In this document: one piece after another, positions 37,880-48,369 of the stretch
Numbering within the stretch: the stretch's first letter is position 1
Layout of the letters: each line of letters opens with the position of its first letter
Assembly (NCBI GenBank): GCA_025331565.1
Contig: JAFREQ010000130.1
Span: 997,001-1,061,000 of the forward strand
Reading direction: 5' to 3'
DNA length: 64,000 bases
Source of the DNA: Holacanthus passer
Taxonomy: Eukaryota > Chordata > Actinopteri > Pomacanthidae
Notes under the pieces: model-generated
Database searches by the model: none
What the model was told of the DNA's origin: nothing
What the model saw: only the letters and a program-made list of their open reading frames with translations
Position numbers and translations under genes: made by a program

Positions 37880-38095
37880 AGATGAGTTGATTGACAGACA
37901 CTCAATCAACAACAGACGTCTTCATCTATTTGTCGTTTATCGAACAGAAATGTCAATCATTTACTGGTTCGAGTGTTTTCATGTCATTGTTTGTGGAATA
38001 TCTTTGGATTGTGGACTGGGCAAAGCAAACGATTTGAAAACGTCATGTTACATCAAAAAAATTTTATCTAAAAATGAATCAATTAACCATTAATT
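37880..38095 (-). mobile_element. teleost miniature inverted-repeat element, family A (copy 2)
   Basis: Reads GAAATGTCAATCATTTACTGG, ATATCTTTGGATTGTGGACTG, AAACGATTTGAAAACGTCATG and a degenerate AATCAATTAACCATTAATT end. Order and wording match copy 5 (60793-61013). Termini are eroded. No coding capacity. Confidence 0.65.
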
Positions 38096-38099
38096 AAAA

Positions 38100-39325
38100 C
38101 AACTCTTGAACTGAAGATCCTACTCTTTCTCTAACTCTTGTCTGGTCACTTTGATACGAGAACTTGAAGAAAACCGGATTCGCGCACTAACGTGAACTGT
38201 CATGAAAAATACTTCAATCAATACTTCCATCTATTCTCTGCATCTCTCACATCGAGGGGACGAGGGGGGGGGCGTCGCCCATCCTCGCACAAACCGCAGC
38301 AGGTCACACTCGTCAGGTTGGCAGCCGATCACACGACTAACACAGACGGACAAGACGACACGTTCGTACCGATTTAGTGTCTCCAGCTCTGCAGTCAGAG
38401 GAAACACATATGGACAAGAGGAGATGAGGCACAGCTCCACACAGGACGAGCGGCCGACCAGCTGGTTTCAAACCGGGAGGTTCAAAGTTGAAGCCGAGCT
38501 GCCACAGATTGATTTATTTTTTAAGGGGGAAATGGAATATTTGTAATCCTGTTAGGAGCATATGTCCCATTATTTTAAGAAATCGATCCTGTTACTGCAA
38601 CATTTTTACAACACTTAAACCGATCCAATCAATACTCCCACCGGGAGCTCGAACAGGACTTTAAACGTTATGGCATTAGTGTCGGTCTGACTTCAAAATA
38701 AAGGCACTGTTGGCCGTAATATTCGAAGCCGCTCTGAGAACGCCAGCGATGAATAACATGTTTCTGCAGCTCTGTTTGAGAGTGACAAGAGAAAGGCGGA
38801 ACTTGAAAAGAGGCTGGGAGTGCTAATGAGCCTTATTTTAAGAACACAACACAGCCATGAATATTTAACAGCTTGTCTCCTTGATGAAGCACCAAAATAA
38901 AAAGTCTGATGAATTCACCATTCTGAGTGAAAAATGGTCTGCTGCCGCTGCCAAGATGCTCCTGTTCAACGTTAGTGTACAACAGTAATGTTTGCCATAA
39001 AACAAAGGCTCTACATTTTTTTTAATATTGCAAGAGGACATTTTGAGTTGATATGTAGCTCAGGTCTGCAGTTTATACTCACATCAATCTGCCTTTCACT
39101 CCTCTCATGATTCCTCACCGTCGTTGTCTCCAACTGTCAATTGAGATTTCGGCTGCTCTCATCAGCTGCTCACATCCGTCCAGCAGCTCAGCGACGCACC
39201 TCCATCGCCAGCCTCATCATCATCATCCGGTTGCGTTTCTTTTCAGATATGATTCTCTCTCTGCTTCTAGTACGTTCATGCTGCTGTCATGCACGGCTCT
39301 CCAGCTTCCCATCACCTCCCAGCAG
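38100..39325. other. non-coding stretch, no gene recognised
   Basis: Unique sequence with a G-rich patch at 38256-38274. A CATCATCATCATC run at 39217-39229 precedes the minisatellite. No exon signals that I can support. Confidence 0.5.
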
Positions 39326-39330
39326 ATTTA

Positions 39331-39569
39331 TCACCTTCATCACCTTCCTCAGCTTCATCACCTTCATCAGCTTCATCACCTTCATCACCTTCCTCAGCTT
39401 CATCACCTTCCTCACCTTCATCACCTTCCTCAGCTTCATCACCTTCATCACCTTCCTCAGCTTCATCACCTTCATTACCTTCCTCAGCTTCATCACCTTC
39501 ATCAGCTTCATCACCTTCCTCAGCTTCATCACCTTCATCACCTTCATCACCTTCCTCAGCTTCCTCAGC
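39331..39569. repeat. 9-bp minisatellite with 27-bp higher-order pattern
   Basis: About 26 copies of a 9-base unit: TCACCTTCA, with variants TCACCTTCC, TCAGCTTCA and one TTACCTTCC. The order TCACCTTCA-TCACCTTCC-TCAGCTTCA recurs, giving a 27-base higher-order unit. Because 9 is a multiple of three, several frames on both strands stay open and encode monotonous peptides (His-Leu-Pro-Gln, Ser-Pro-Ser, Glu-Gly-Asp). I see no start context, splice sites or family match that would make any of them a gene. The tract is pyrimidine-rich on the plus strand. Confidence 0.95.
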
Positions 39570-39574
39570 CACCA

Positions 39575-40785
39575 CCAGTGTCTGGACAGAGCCTTGATAA
39601 CAAAAACCTCTCTGTCGATCAAGATCAATTATCACACATCATCTTTACTTCAGTCACTCATTTCTCCTGATTGAAACACACACACGCCTCCTGACTGTCC
39701 AGGCAACTCACACATCAGTAAAACAGTTTTCATTGTGACACAAAACCTGTAAAAAGCCTTTAAACCTGTTGTGTGCTTTTAAAAATCAACTCGATCACCA
39801 TCTTCATTTCTCCCTTGTCGCAAACGACACAGATAAACTTTCTCCACACGTCTGAAGAGGACAAGTTTCAAGGTAGTCTGGACCAGATCCTGCAAGGTGC
39901 TGCAAGTCCCACGGACTCACTTTGTTGCTAGGCAACAGCAAGGGCACCAGTCCCCTTTTTTTCAGGAAAACAACCTCACTGTCCAAAATAAATAAAGATA
40001 GAAGGAGCACACCGTGAACCTCTTGAGCGGGGTTAAGTCGCTGGGAATGACACTCGGCAAACATGGAGTGGTGCGGCTGCAAGAGGCCAAAGACTTGTTG
40101 ATGTTGGGTAATTAGATTCCTCGCTCTCAGGATGCAAAGAAACGTACAGCAGAGATACGACGTGCAGAGCAGAGTTAACTTAACCTGATGTGGAAATGTG
40201 GAATTATGCGTTGTTTGAAAAACGACTTTCTGTTTTTGTATTTTCAGACTCCGTCAACACTCAAAAGATGGGAAATGTATGTAAATGCAGCATGCGGCTT
40301 TGTCCTTCATTTTCACACAGAAAATGTGAGCAAACACCCTCAGAACAGATCAAAAGGCTACGAGGCTACTAACAACAGTAACTAGGACTCCTTATCAAAG
40401 GAGGCTGGCTTTATCTCATTAAAGCAGACGAGAAACGGGGGAAAAAAGCTCTCGTTCCAAAGGGAAATGAAACAGTTTTGCCCGTATTTGCTTTGTTATT
40501 TAGCTCGAACAGCTCAAATTAATTACTCTCATCTTCCTCACTCTATTCATTATTCTAGCTGTAAACACATTAGTCAAATGAAATGTCTGCGAGCACACCT
40601 GGCTTTCTTATCTTCCGCTGTAGACGACAGGGTGGTTCAGCTTTCCAGCGTGCTGCAAGCAGAGTATTAAAGAAACCCAGTGCCAATTTATGGGATATGG
40701 TACCTGCCGCCTCTTCTACCGATAGCTGCCTCCCAGGAAGCCTTAATGTATGAGATTTGTCAGTGTCAATTTCCCAGCTAATCTC
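39575..40785. other. non-coding stretch, no gene recognised
   Basis: Unique sequence without identifiable repeats. The open frame at 40570-41001 (-) owes its length mostly to the CpG-rich part that follows. Confidence 0.5.
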
Positions 40786-40789
40786 TCTG

Positions 40790-41045
40790 GTCCACCTCGC
40801 CGCCGCTGCCTCGGCCGCCCATTCATTCTGCTGCTCTGTCTCTACCTGCTCACGCCGGCCGGCGCAGGATGCAAAGGCGACGGGAAGCCGAGAGACAGGA
40901 AACACATCTGTGCTGCGGCGTGACCCGACGCGAGCCGCCGGCCCAGCTGATGCACATCCAAGGAAAACCGTGCAGGCTTCATCCAGACTTCTGTCTGTCA
41001 CCGGTCGACGCAGTCACAGAGGGTTCGCTCACAACTCGCCCGGAG
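40790..41045. promoter_or_regulatory. CpG-rich block
   Basis: Roughly 25 CpG in about 250 bases. Open frames occur on both strands, as expected for GC-rich DNA. There is no TATA or CCAAT arrangement or splice donor strong enough to call a promoter. Confidence 0.3.
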
Positions 41046-41049
41046 ACAA

Positions 41050-43140
41050 AAGAACTAAACGATCATGACGACTGAATTCATGATTGACTCCCACTGATCC
41101 ACGACAGCACATCCACAATGCTATGATTCAAAATACTGAAGCACGTGAATGTGAAGCCTTACTTCTACATTCATCACGCATGAAAATATCCAGACTTTTT
41201 CCTGCTGGAGCCACTTCCTGTTCACATCTGAGTGGAGCTCAGGAAAATGCTTCTGCTACTAGAAAGTGAAAAAGAGAAACGTGGAGAAAATACATATAAG
41301 CTGCTGATGCGTTTCCTCATAAAATAATAAACACTGAAATTAGTGTTTGCACAGTTTCACCTGAATTTATAATAACCCTGCGTTCACTGGTGGGAAGCTG
41401 GTGAGGGATCAGGCCACTGCAGCAGGCATTTATTTGAAAAGTGTTCTTTAGTTTTTTTTAATACATTTAAATATTTTCTTTAAAATCACCATTGGCAAAA
41501 GAAAATGAGACCATTATCAATTTAACTACATCCTGTTTTTCTGCAGGATAAACAGCTTCAGTTTCAGTGTTTGGCTGCATCTTTCTTTGATACTGCAAAT
41601 GTACATTTTGGCAGCGTCGAGCTGGAAGAGAACGGAAGTCGCTCATTGAAGGTTCCAAAGGTTTCTGTGTTTTTCATAAAATTGTATTTTTAAAATGAAA
41701 ATGTTTTGCTGTATGTGAGTGTGATTTCAGAATCACTGTGCACCTCGTTGCTGAGGACCAAATCACTGTCACTTGATAATGATAATAACATGTGACTTAA
41801 TGTGGCGATGGATGATAAATGAACAGAAGGACACAGGTGAGACTGATATAAGGTCATGCACAGCTCACCACAAACACCGTGAGAGGAAACTAACCAGGGT
41901 GACACACTCAGAGACTCAAACACAAAGGAGGGATAAACTGCTAATCCATAAGGAAAGAAAAGCTTTTTGTCCCAAATGTACGACTCTGGCTCCTGAACAG
42001 CTAACGTGTCAAAAAGCAGCATTACTCAAGGAAAAAGCAAAGTATATGTTTCAGCACCAGGCTGGGATTTGGCAGGCAGAGAGGTGCAATTTGCCTTAAG
42101 TTCTGCAGTGGGCAAAATGCAAATTTAGGCTACATTAAGAAAGTCGGTGTTCTCTGCTCATTACTGTTGGACGCTGGCAAAGCGCGGAGCCTCCCGGCCA
42201 ATAACATTACTTAACATCGCTTCATTAAAATAATTCTGCAAAAAGCTAAATGAAGACCTTGACTTACTTTGACTTCAGAGGATGACATTCAAAGTTTGGC
42301 ACTGAGAAATGAAAAGTTGGAACGTGCAGCTGCAGGTGTGTGATTCTAGTGGTTCTCAGACTTTTCTAGTTTGCAGATTTAGTGTCGATCGCACACTTTG
42401 TTTGCTTTGTTTCCGGCTGCGTTCGGTTCTTTTCACAGGAGGATTTCAGCTTTTGCTGCTTCAGCTTGTTTGAAAGCTCTTTGGTGGATTTCGACGTGTT
42501 GCTCCCACAAACTGTTTTTTCAGCCACCACTTAAAGTTTTTCTGTAAATATTCAGTCTGTTAATGGTTTGTTTGCAGTAATAACAGTAATATTAGATGTA
42601 ATGACTCTACAGCCGTTTTCATTTCCTTTTATGAGATATGGTCACATATGTTGAACATTTAATCTCTTTCAGCTTTGATGTTTGCTTTGGCTCTTTGTGC
42701 TTTGAGTGTAAATAATATTTTATCACCCAGTAATTGTCTTTTTTGTTAAAGTGTGGAGCCTAAATGTTCATGAACACAATCTATAGGTCTGAGAACAAGC
42801 AAAAAGAATCAGAGGAACAGTAGGAAATTTTGCTTTCTTGTTGAGAGTTAGATGATTTCCAACTTTCTTGAATCTTCACCAGGAAACAGTCCACTACATA
42901 ACCTCCCTATAAAAACACTTATTGTTGGTTTTGTAAGGATTAAACAAATGAGACATAACAAGTGCGCAGACATGAGGGTGGCATCAATCTTCTCATCTAA
43001 CTCATGAAAGCACAAAAATATGAAACCAATCCTTGTGTTAAACAAAGCAGCTCCAGTTTGGCTGCCAACATCAAAAATCTTTGTAACCAGACCAGAGACA
43101 CGACGGTGCTGAGAAAGTGTGTGTGTGTGTGTTCTTTCAT
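41050..43140. other. non-coding stretch, no gene recognised
   Basis: Mostly unique and AT-rich. A short (GT)n lies at 43117-43132. On the minus strand, 42268-42301 has a very good acceptor and donor but would bring a stop into the frame of the neighbouring candidate exon. Confidence 0.5.
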
Positions 43141-43146
43141 TCTCAC

Positions 43147-43213
43147 CTTGACATTAATAATGTGTCTGGCTGCGATCCATTAAGATCTGTGGGAACTTCA
43201 TACGTCCAGGAAG
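43147..43213 (-). other. candidate exon 3 of a hypothetical minus-strand gene (67 bp)
   Basis: On the minus strand a strong acceptor (CTCTTTGTGTTTTGCAG) precedes 67 bases that end GTCAAG followed by GTGAGAAT, a strong donor. Two of three frames have stops; the third is open throughout and reads SWTYEVPTDLNG... to ...LLMS. It is entered with one base carried over from the preceding exon, which is exactly what the candidate exon at 46492-46531 leaves. I do not recognise the protein. The splice signals are seen; the gene is inference, and chance agreement is possible. Confidence 0.25.
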
Positions 43214-43219
43214 CTGCAA

Positions 43220-46200
43220 AACACAAAGAGGACGAGTCACACGACATGACAACATCTGAAAAATGAAAGATTTCAATGATGACTGGGTGATAAGAAAAAC
43301 CTCGACTTGGGCTTTAACCTGGTTTAAATGCAAACTCAGGCCATAATCATGTGATCATGACGTGATGTAATGATCATACTGTGCGACTGTTTCACAAAAT
43401 TCAATTAATAACCAACAAAATAAACCAGGGTTTCCTGAATGAGTTTGGTCTGATGCTGCAAACAGTGACAGTTTATTGCATTGAACATTTGAATAATTTT
43501 GTGTCATATTTTGATGAAAATGAGACTGGAAAAATGTCTGTCTGTTACGTTCTCATTTAAATATGAAATGACATTAATCCATTAATCAAACAGCAGGTTA
43601 ACAAATGCAGAGGTTAAAGACTGGAGTAGATTCACATTCCTCTCCATTCTCTGCTTCATTCTTTCTTCGCCTCGTCTTTGAATGTCAGGATTCGTGCTTT
43701 ACAGTAAAACCCGACTCCACGTCTGAGCTTAATTGTGGAAGGCTGCACTGAAACGAGGCTTTGATGGCCACTTGTCTTACCTTCGTACTCCTGTATGGGT
43801 TATTAAAGCCCAGCGCTGTGAATAATATCTGACCTGTCATTCTGATTCCTTCAGCTGAGGATAAACGGCGACTTAAATTCATCAGCTGCTCATCAGGAAT
43901 GTACAGTACAGCGAAATGCAGGACTGTAATGTCTCCAAATACCTCAAACCCCTCGCAGCCCTGCTTTATGCCGTAATTTGGAGATCTGGCTCTCTGTGGC
44001 ACATTGATTTATCTCCCACTAAGCATAAGGCCATCAATTCGCTGCATATGACATTACGGCTCGTTCAAGGCTGTCTGGGGAGAAATTATCACGCTCGATG
44101 ATGTCGATGAGTTAAACCCATAGAACAGATGCACGGCTGATGTTGAATTCAAAGCACAATGAAACATTTCACTTCGGAGCGCGGCCGACTCTCCGGAGAC
44201 AAACTGCGAAAAGGTACAGAGAAGCGTTCGTCAGGATTCTGGAAATCCTCCATAATTTAGAGGAATCAATTGGAGAGTGAGTTTAATGACATATTGTCCA
44301 AGCTGTGCTGATGATCATCATGTGTGGTTCATAATAACAGTATCAGTGGTCCTGTGGAAACGCCCTCATGATTTTATGTTTGACATGTTGAAGGATTAAA
44401 TTTGAATCTTTCATTTCAGAAAAACTTTGAATAAACTCAAACGTGCAATTTTTCTGTCTTCCACAACTAAAGCCAGGAGTTCTGGACGGCTTCGAGCCAA
44501 ATGTGCTGCCAAGCGTACGTATGTTACAAATAATCCATTTGCGAGTGCATATGTTGTGCCATTGTGTTTTTCCTCATTTACTCCTCATTGTTGAGATGGC
44601 CATAAAAACACTGCAGCTCTGTGCCGCACATGATCATATAATAATGCAACTAAACTGCTGTGGGAATCACTTTAATGGGCAAAAGAACAGTTTTCCAGTA
44701 AAGTTCTGAGTCACATCCAAACTACTGTAACAATAAGACTGGACTGCAGTCATAAAGCACACACAGGCCTAATAGCTGACCCCGGAGACTCGATTATGCC
44801 GTTTGTGTAACCCATTACGGCAACGCTGGCAGTAAAAGCCATCACGGTGACAAAACTTCAGCATAATGACTCCGGATGATTGTGAACAACATGTAAACTG
44901 AATGTGTGAAAAGCCACAAACAGCAGACAAAACACTCTGGATTCATTTCAAGCCATTTTCACACAGTGTATAAATTAACATTTAGCTCAGAAAAGGTCAT
45001 TTTTGTCCTTTTCAAGCTGTGGTGTTTTCACTTCCCATAATAAAAAGCAAATATCTGCAGAGGTGTTCGGGACACGTTCGGCTAAATCTCCTTCATGTTT
45101 TTCTCGTGGATGTTTCTCACAATACCAACGCGTGACAATTGCATACATGGCGAACACACTGTAAACCTGCCAGGTATTAGCATAATAAAGTGAGAAACAT
45201 TAGCGCAGCATGCTTCGCACTCACACTTAATTCCTGCTCTCCCTAAAATGCTAGAAAATATTATCAGTGTTGCCGTAAACACGGGTACAAATCCCAGCTG
45301 TTGTGGCAGCCACGCTGAGAGACTTCTGATGTTTCGCAGTCGTTTCCATTCCACCGCCGGCATTTGCATTTGTTTGATTTCCAGCAGCAGTGCGCGATGC
45401 CTCTTTGTGCAACAATACAGACTCAAATAAATTAAGATCCATCCTTTCTAGCAGAGATTATTTATCTCCCTGCTCGAGCCGTCTGAACTTCGAGCTTCAA
45501 GTTATTCATTGTTATTCCCACGGCCGTCGCCCACTGCCTTGACAGCAGAGACGGTGAAGACAGTCTGCTCTACGCCTGCATGTTTGTAAAATATCAGCCT
45601 TATACAACAGCTAATAAAGAATTTGTTTAGCCCACTGCAGAATGAATCATTGTAATGTAATGCATGCCTATAGCTATAACCCCACCACTAATCCTTCTGC
45701 AGAAAATCAATTTTTCACATCGGCTCCGGCTGCCCTTAGGAAGACAAATCACAAAACTAGTCAAACCAGCGATCAGAATCAAACAGACTGGAATGAGACG
45801 GAGGAGAGTGGCGATGCCAGAATGAGAACACGCCGTTTCATTCTCATCAGCCTCTTAAAAAGACAAACATGATATAATTAGGATGATTGAGATGAGCAGA
45901 GACTAAAGGCCAGCAGTGTTAACATAGCTGCAGATAATAAAAGGATTAGGGATGATTCACTTAGAAGCTAATGGCATTTTAAAATAGAAAACAAGAATTC
46001 ATTAGCAGATGTGATTGACAGCTGAATCGCTCTCGAGTTCAAAAGCTCAGAAAACAAACTAGTGATGGATAAAGACAACAGGTGTGTTTCCTGGAGGAAA
46101 GGCCGGAAAAGTCACTTAAAGTGTCACCAAAAAAAAAAAGGTGCACCTTCAGGAAAAGAGAGAGCAGATCTGCAGCGAGCAGATGAGCATTGACCTAATC

Positions 46201-46260
46201 TGACCCACTTCTCCCTGATTTATGGTTTATGGTCCCTCAGCAGACACAGCTTTGTTCTGG
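43220..46260. other. non-coding stretch with enhancer-like unique sequence
   Basis: No repeats of note. The 43680-44110 part supports a 106-codon minus-strand open frame with a donor-like AAG|GTAAGA at 43780/43781, but no family match. 44430-44710 and 45590-45760 are complex AT-rich sequences with many TAAT and ATGCAT-type motifs and look like conserved non-coding DNA. That is a judgement by eye only. Confidence 0.45.
44430..44710. promoter_or_regulatory. possible conserved non-coding element
   Basis: Dense, non-repetitive sequence with motifs such as GTGCATATG, CATGATCATATAATAATGC and CTTTAATGGGC. The plus-strand open frame here (88 codons) has no recognisable domain. Listed because its texture matches known vertebrate enhancer elements. 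Confidence 0.18.
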
Positions 46261-46491
46261 GGGGTCATAAATCTCCCGCACCTCGGAGCCGATCAGCTGA
46301 CCCTCCAATCCTGGCAGCCGCCCCCTTCGCACAGTCCCCGTCCACCGGCCGCGGCCGAGAAATCACCCGAGCCACGAGCGCAGGCAGTTAATCACCGCGA
46401 GCAGACAATGGTATGAAATAGAGCCAAGGCGGCCGGGGCAGGCGATTCATCGCAATCGCTAAAGCGCTCAAACGGGACGGCCGAGGTTTAC

Positions 46492-46531
46492 CTGTTTGGT
46501 GACCTCTGCTCCGAGCACGAGGGGCGATTTT
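46492..46531 (-). other. candidate exon 2 of a hypothetical minus-strand gene (40 bp)
   Basis: On the minus strand an excellent acceptor (TTCATTTTGCTTTTCAG) is followed by 40 bases that end AAACAG before GTAAAC. In the phase that continues from the ATG at 47101 it reads KIAPRARSRGHQT plus one spare base, which matches the entry phase of the candidate exon at 43147-43213. The segment lies in CpG-rich sequence. All three frames are open, so openness alone means little. No protein family recognised. Confidence 0.25.
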
Positions 46532-47077
46532 CTGAAAAGCAAAATGAAGTTCTCACTGTTTGAAATACAGCAGAAGGAGTAAAGACGCCTCGCTGGAAGG
46601 AAAACTTGACACATTGACATAGTTTTGTATTTACGCCTCCAGCCGCGTTAAAAGGGCTCAGTGACGAATTATGAGACACAACAATTGGAGTGAACAGGAA
46701 GCTGAGAAGTTGGATCATGAGGCAGGAGAAACATTGCAGACTGCGGCGGCTCGGCAGGTGAACGGCCGCAGCCTGGAGAAGCACCGTTTGTCTGAAATGA
46801 GTTATTTCTCCTGCATCGGACACGGTGACACGTCGAGAACACAAGGAAGAGGAAGATTGAAGTGATGGCAAAGAGGACGAGGAGGGTGGGGAGGGGGGTT
46901 TGATTTGAAAGAGAAGCAGCGTGAGAGACGCAGCCAGAGAGGAGTCAGATATTCCTCCACTCAGACCTCAGAAATGAACAGAGCAGCGAGCGCAGAGTCG
47001 ACCGCAAATCAAACTGCTCGAGGAGGAAAACGTCGCCTCTCGCAGCAGCGTCATGAAAAAAAAATCAGCACACTCAC

Positions 47078-47303
47078 CTGGCGAGAAGCATGTGAACGCA
47101 TCTCTGCGCTCAGTCCCTTTTAGCGTGCGTGTGTCGGGGAGGGAGCTGATGCTGTTCGCACGCCACCAGTCTAAATGATCTCCATGACTCATGCGGGAGC
47201 AGATAATTGGCTCTCTGAAAAGTGGGATAAACACTCATTGAAAAGGCAGCGAGTCGCCGGCGATGGGGTTTTTTTTTTTGTCTTCCCACTCCTGCGCATG
47301 GAT

Positions 47304-47357
<54 letters not shown>

Positions 47358-47430
47358 CCTCCTCTTCACTCTCTCTCATTCGTTCGACCCGTTCTCGAGA
47401 GCCCCCTCCCTCCTCGCCATCCCACCACGC
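47078..47430 (-). other. candidate first exon with long 5' leader, minus strand
   Basis: The minus strand ends here in CGCCAG followed by GTGAGTGTG, close to the ideal donor. The last in-frame ATG, at 47101, gives MRSHASRQ before the junction. Upstream in the same leader are several earlier ATGs, including one opening a 42-codon upstream frame, and a (GA)24 tract, a layout seen in leaders of vertebrate developmental genes. The 5' end is not defined; 47430 is a guess from the CCAAT box position. No homologue recognised. Confidence 0.25.
47307..47354. repeat. (CT)24 microsatellite
   Basis: Perfect CT run of 48 bases ((GA)24 on the minus strand). It would lie in the leader of the candidate minus-strand transcript. 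It is a mirror-repeat purine/pyrimidine tract. Confidence 0.97.
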
Positions 47431-47517
47431 CTCCCCCCTCTTTTCCCCCAAAGCACAACTCTCCTCGCCAAGGTGCCACTAACAGTTTCTGCAAATCCCG
47501 CTCTCTCATTGGTCCTT

Positions 47518-47522
47518 TCCAC
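47518..47522 (-). promoter_or_regulatory. CCAAT box (NF-Y type)
   Basis: Minus strand GACCAATGAGA matches the extended NF-Y consensus. Its place 400-450 bases upstream of the candidate first donor fits a promoter role, which is unproven. Confidence 0.35.
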
Positions 47523-47588
47523 CCGGCTCCTCCACTTTCCAGTTTTCCTGTCTTAAAGGAACAATGTGTTCGCGCCCCAGCCCCTCGA

Positions 47589-47610
47589 CCCTGTCCCCCT
47601 CCCCCCTCCC
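47589..47610 (-). other. G-quadruplex-type motif
   Basis: On the minus strand GGGAGGGGGGAGGGGG then ACAGGG: four G runs with loops of one, one and three bases, a strong match to the quadruplex rule, upstream of the candidate minus-strand start. Confidence 0.6.
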
Positions 47611-47957
47611 ACGGCTCGCAAAGTGTATCATGATGAGAAGTGTTGGGCAAAACTAATTACAGTTTAGGGTCGGAGCAGCGGGACAGACTTCAATAATTCA
47701 TGAGCTCAATTTAAGGGGTGACAGCAGATGTGTACCTGAAGAAACGAAGCTCGCAGAAGCAGCGGAATTAGATTTTCTCTCGGAGACGCCCTGCTGACGT
47801 TGTGTGTGAGTGTGTGTCTGGGAACAGAGGTGGCCACAATAACAGCTTATTAAGTCATCTTTGCCATTTATCGATCTGTCTACAGAGGAAACGCCACAAC
47901 ATCACCAGGTTTCCAGCACAGCTCGAGATATTTGGCAGTCACATTTAGTTAGACCAC

Positions 47958-48367
47958 CACCGGCCACTTTATTAGGTACACCTGTTCAACTGCTCGTTAA
48001 CACAAATATCTAATCAGCCAATCACACGGCAGCCACAGCCGACCTGAGAATTGTTGCCGACCATGTCACAAAGCTCAAATCATCTCAAACTGGTTCCTTG
48101 AACATGACAATGAGTTCACTGCGCTCCAACAGCCTCCACAGTCACCAGGTATCAATCAGAGCACCTTTGGGATGTGGTGGAACGAGACAATCGCGTCATG
48201 GATGTGTGTGACAAATCTGCAGCAACTGTGTGATGCCGTCATGTGAAATATGGACCAAGATCTGTGAGGAAGGTTTCCAGCACCTTGTTGAATCTGTGCC
48301 ACGAAGAATTCGGGCCAAAGGGAAGCGACCCAGTACTAGCAAGGTGTACCTAATAAAGTGGCCGGTG
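47958..48367 (+). mobile_element. internally deleted Tc1/mariner transposon with intact terminal repeats
   Basis: Both ends carry a perfect 26-base inverted repeat (CACCGGCCACTTTATTAGG then TACACCT at 47958-47983; its complement at 48342-48367). Inside, about 60 bases of the normal 5' non-coding part lead into a breakpoint near 48035-48050. After it comes only the C-terminal third of the transposase gene. The segment around the last catalytic acidic residue (CACAGTCACC to GGGATGTGGTGG) is recognisable but frame-broken; the tail resembling WTKICEEGFQHLVESVPRR is readable at 48249-48305. The full element of this family is roughly 1.2 kb, so this 410-base copy is non-autonomous. A TA duplication is not preserved on both sides. 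Confidence 0.9.
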
Positions 48368-48369
48368 AG

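Larger units (their letters stand above)
46270..47610 (-). promoter_or_regulatory. CpG-rich candidate promoter region, minus strand
   Basis: CpG is dense at 46280-46490 (about 24 in 210 bases) and again at 46910-47170. Upstream on the minus strand is a consensus CCAAT box (GACCAATGAGA, core 47518-47522), and farther up a G-quadruplex-type run (47589-47610). No TATA box is visible. This resembles a TATA-less CpG-type promoter, with transcription starting perhaps between 47400 and 47450. The elements are seen; promoter activity is inference. Confidence 0.35.

Noticed and set aside
39107..39674. Long open frames (up to 187 codons) on both strands
   Set aside because: They owe their length to the 9-bp minisatellite, which has a period divisible by three. 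The peptides are monotonous.
42268..42301. 34-bp minus-strand segment with excellent acceptor and donor
   Set aside because: If joined to the candidate exon at 43147-43213 it would introduce a stop after four codons. It shows how often good splice-site pairs arise by chance here.
47110..47633. Overlapping open frames on both strands with Ser-Leu or Arg-Glu runs
   Set aside because: Generated by the (CT)24 tract. On the minus strand the interval is better read as a transcript leader, if it is transcribed at all.
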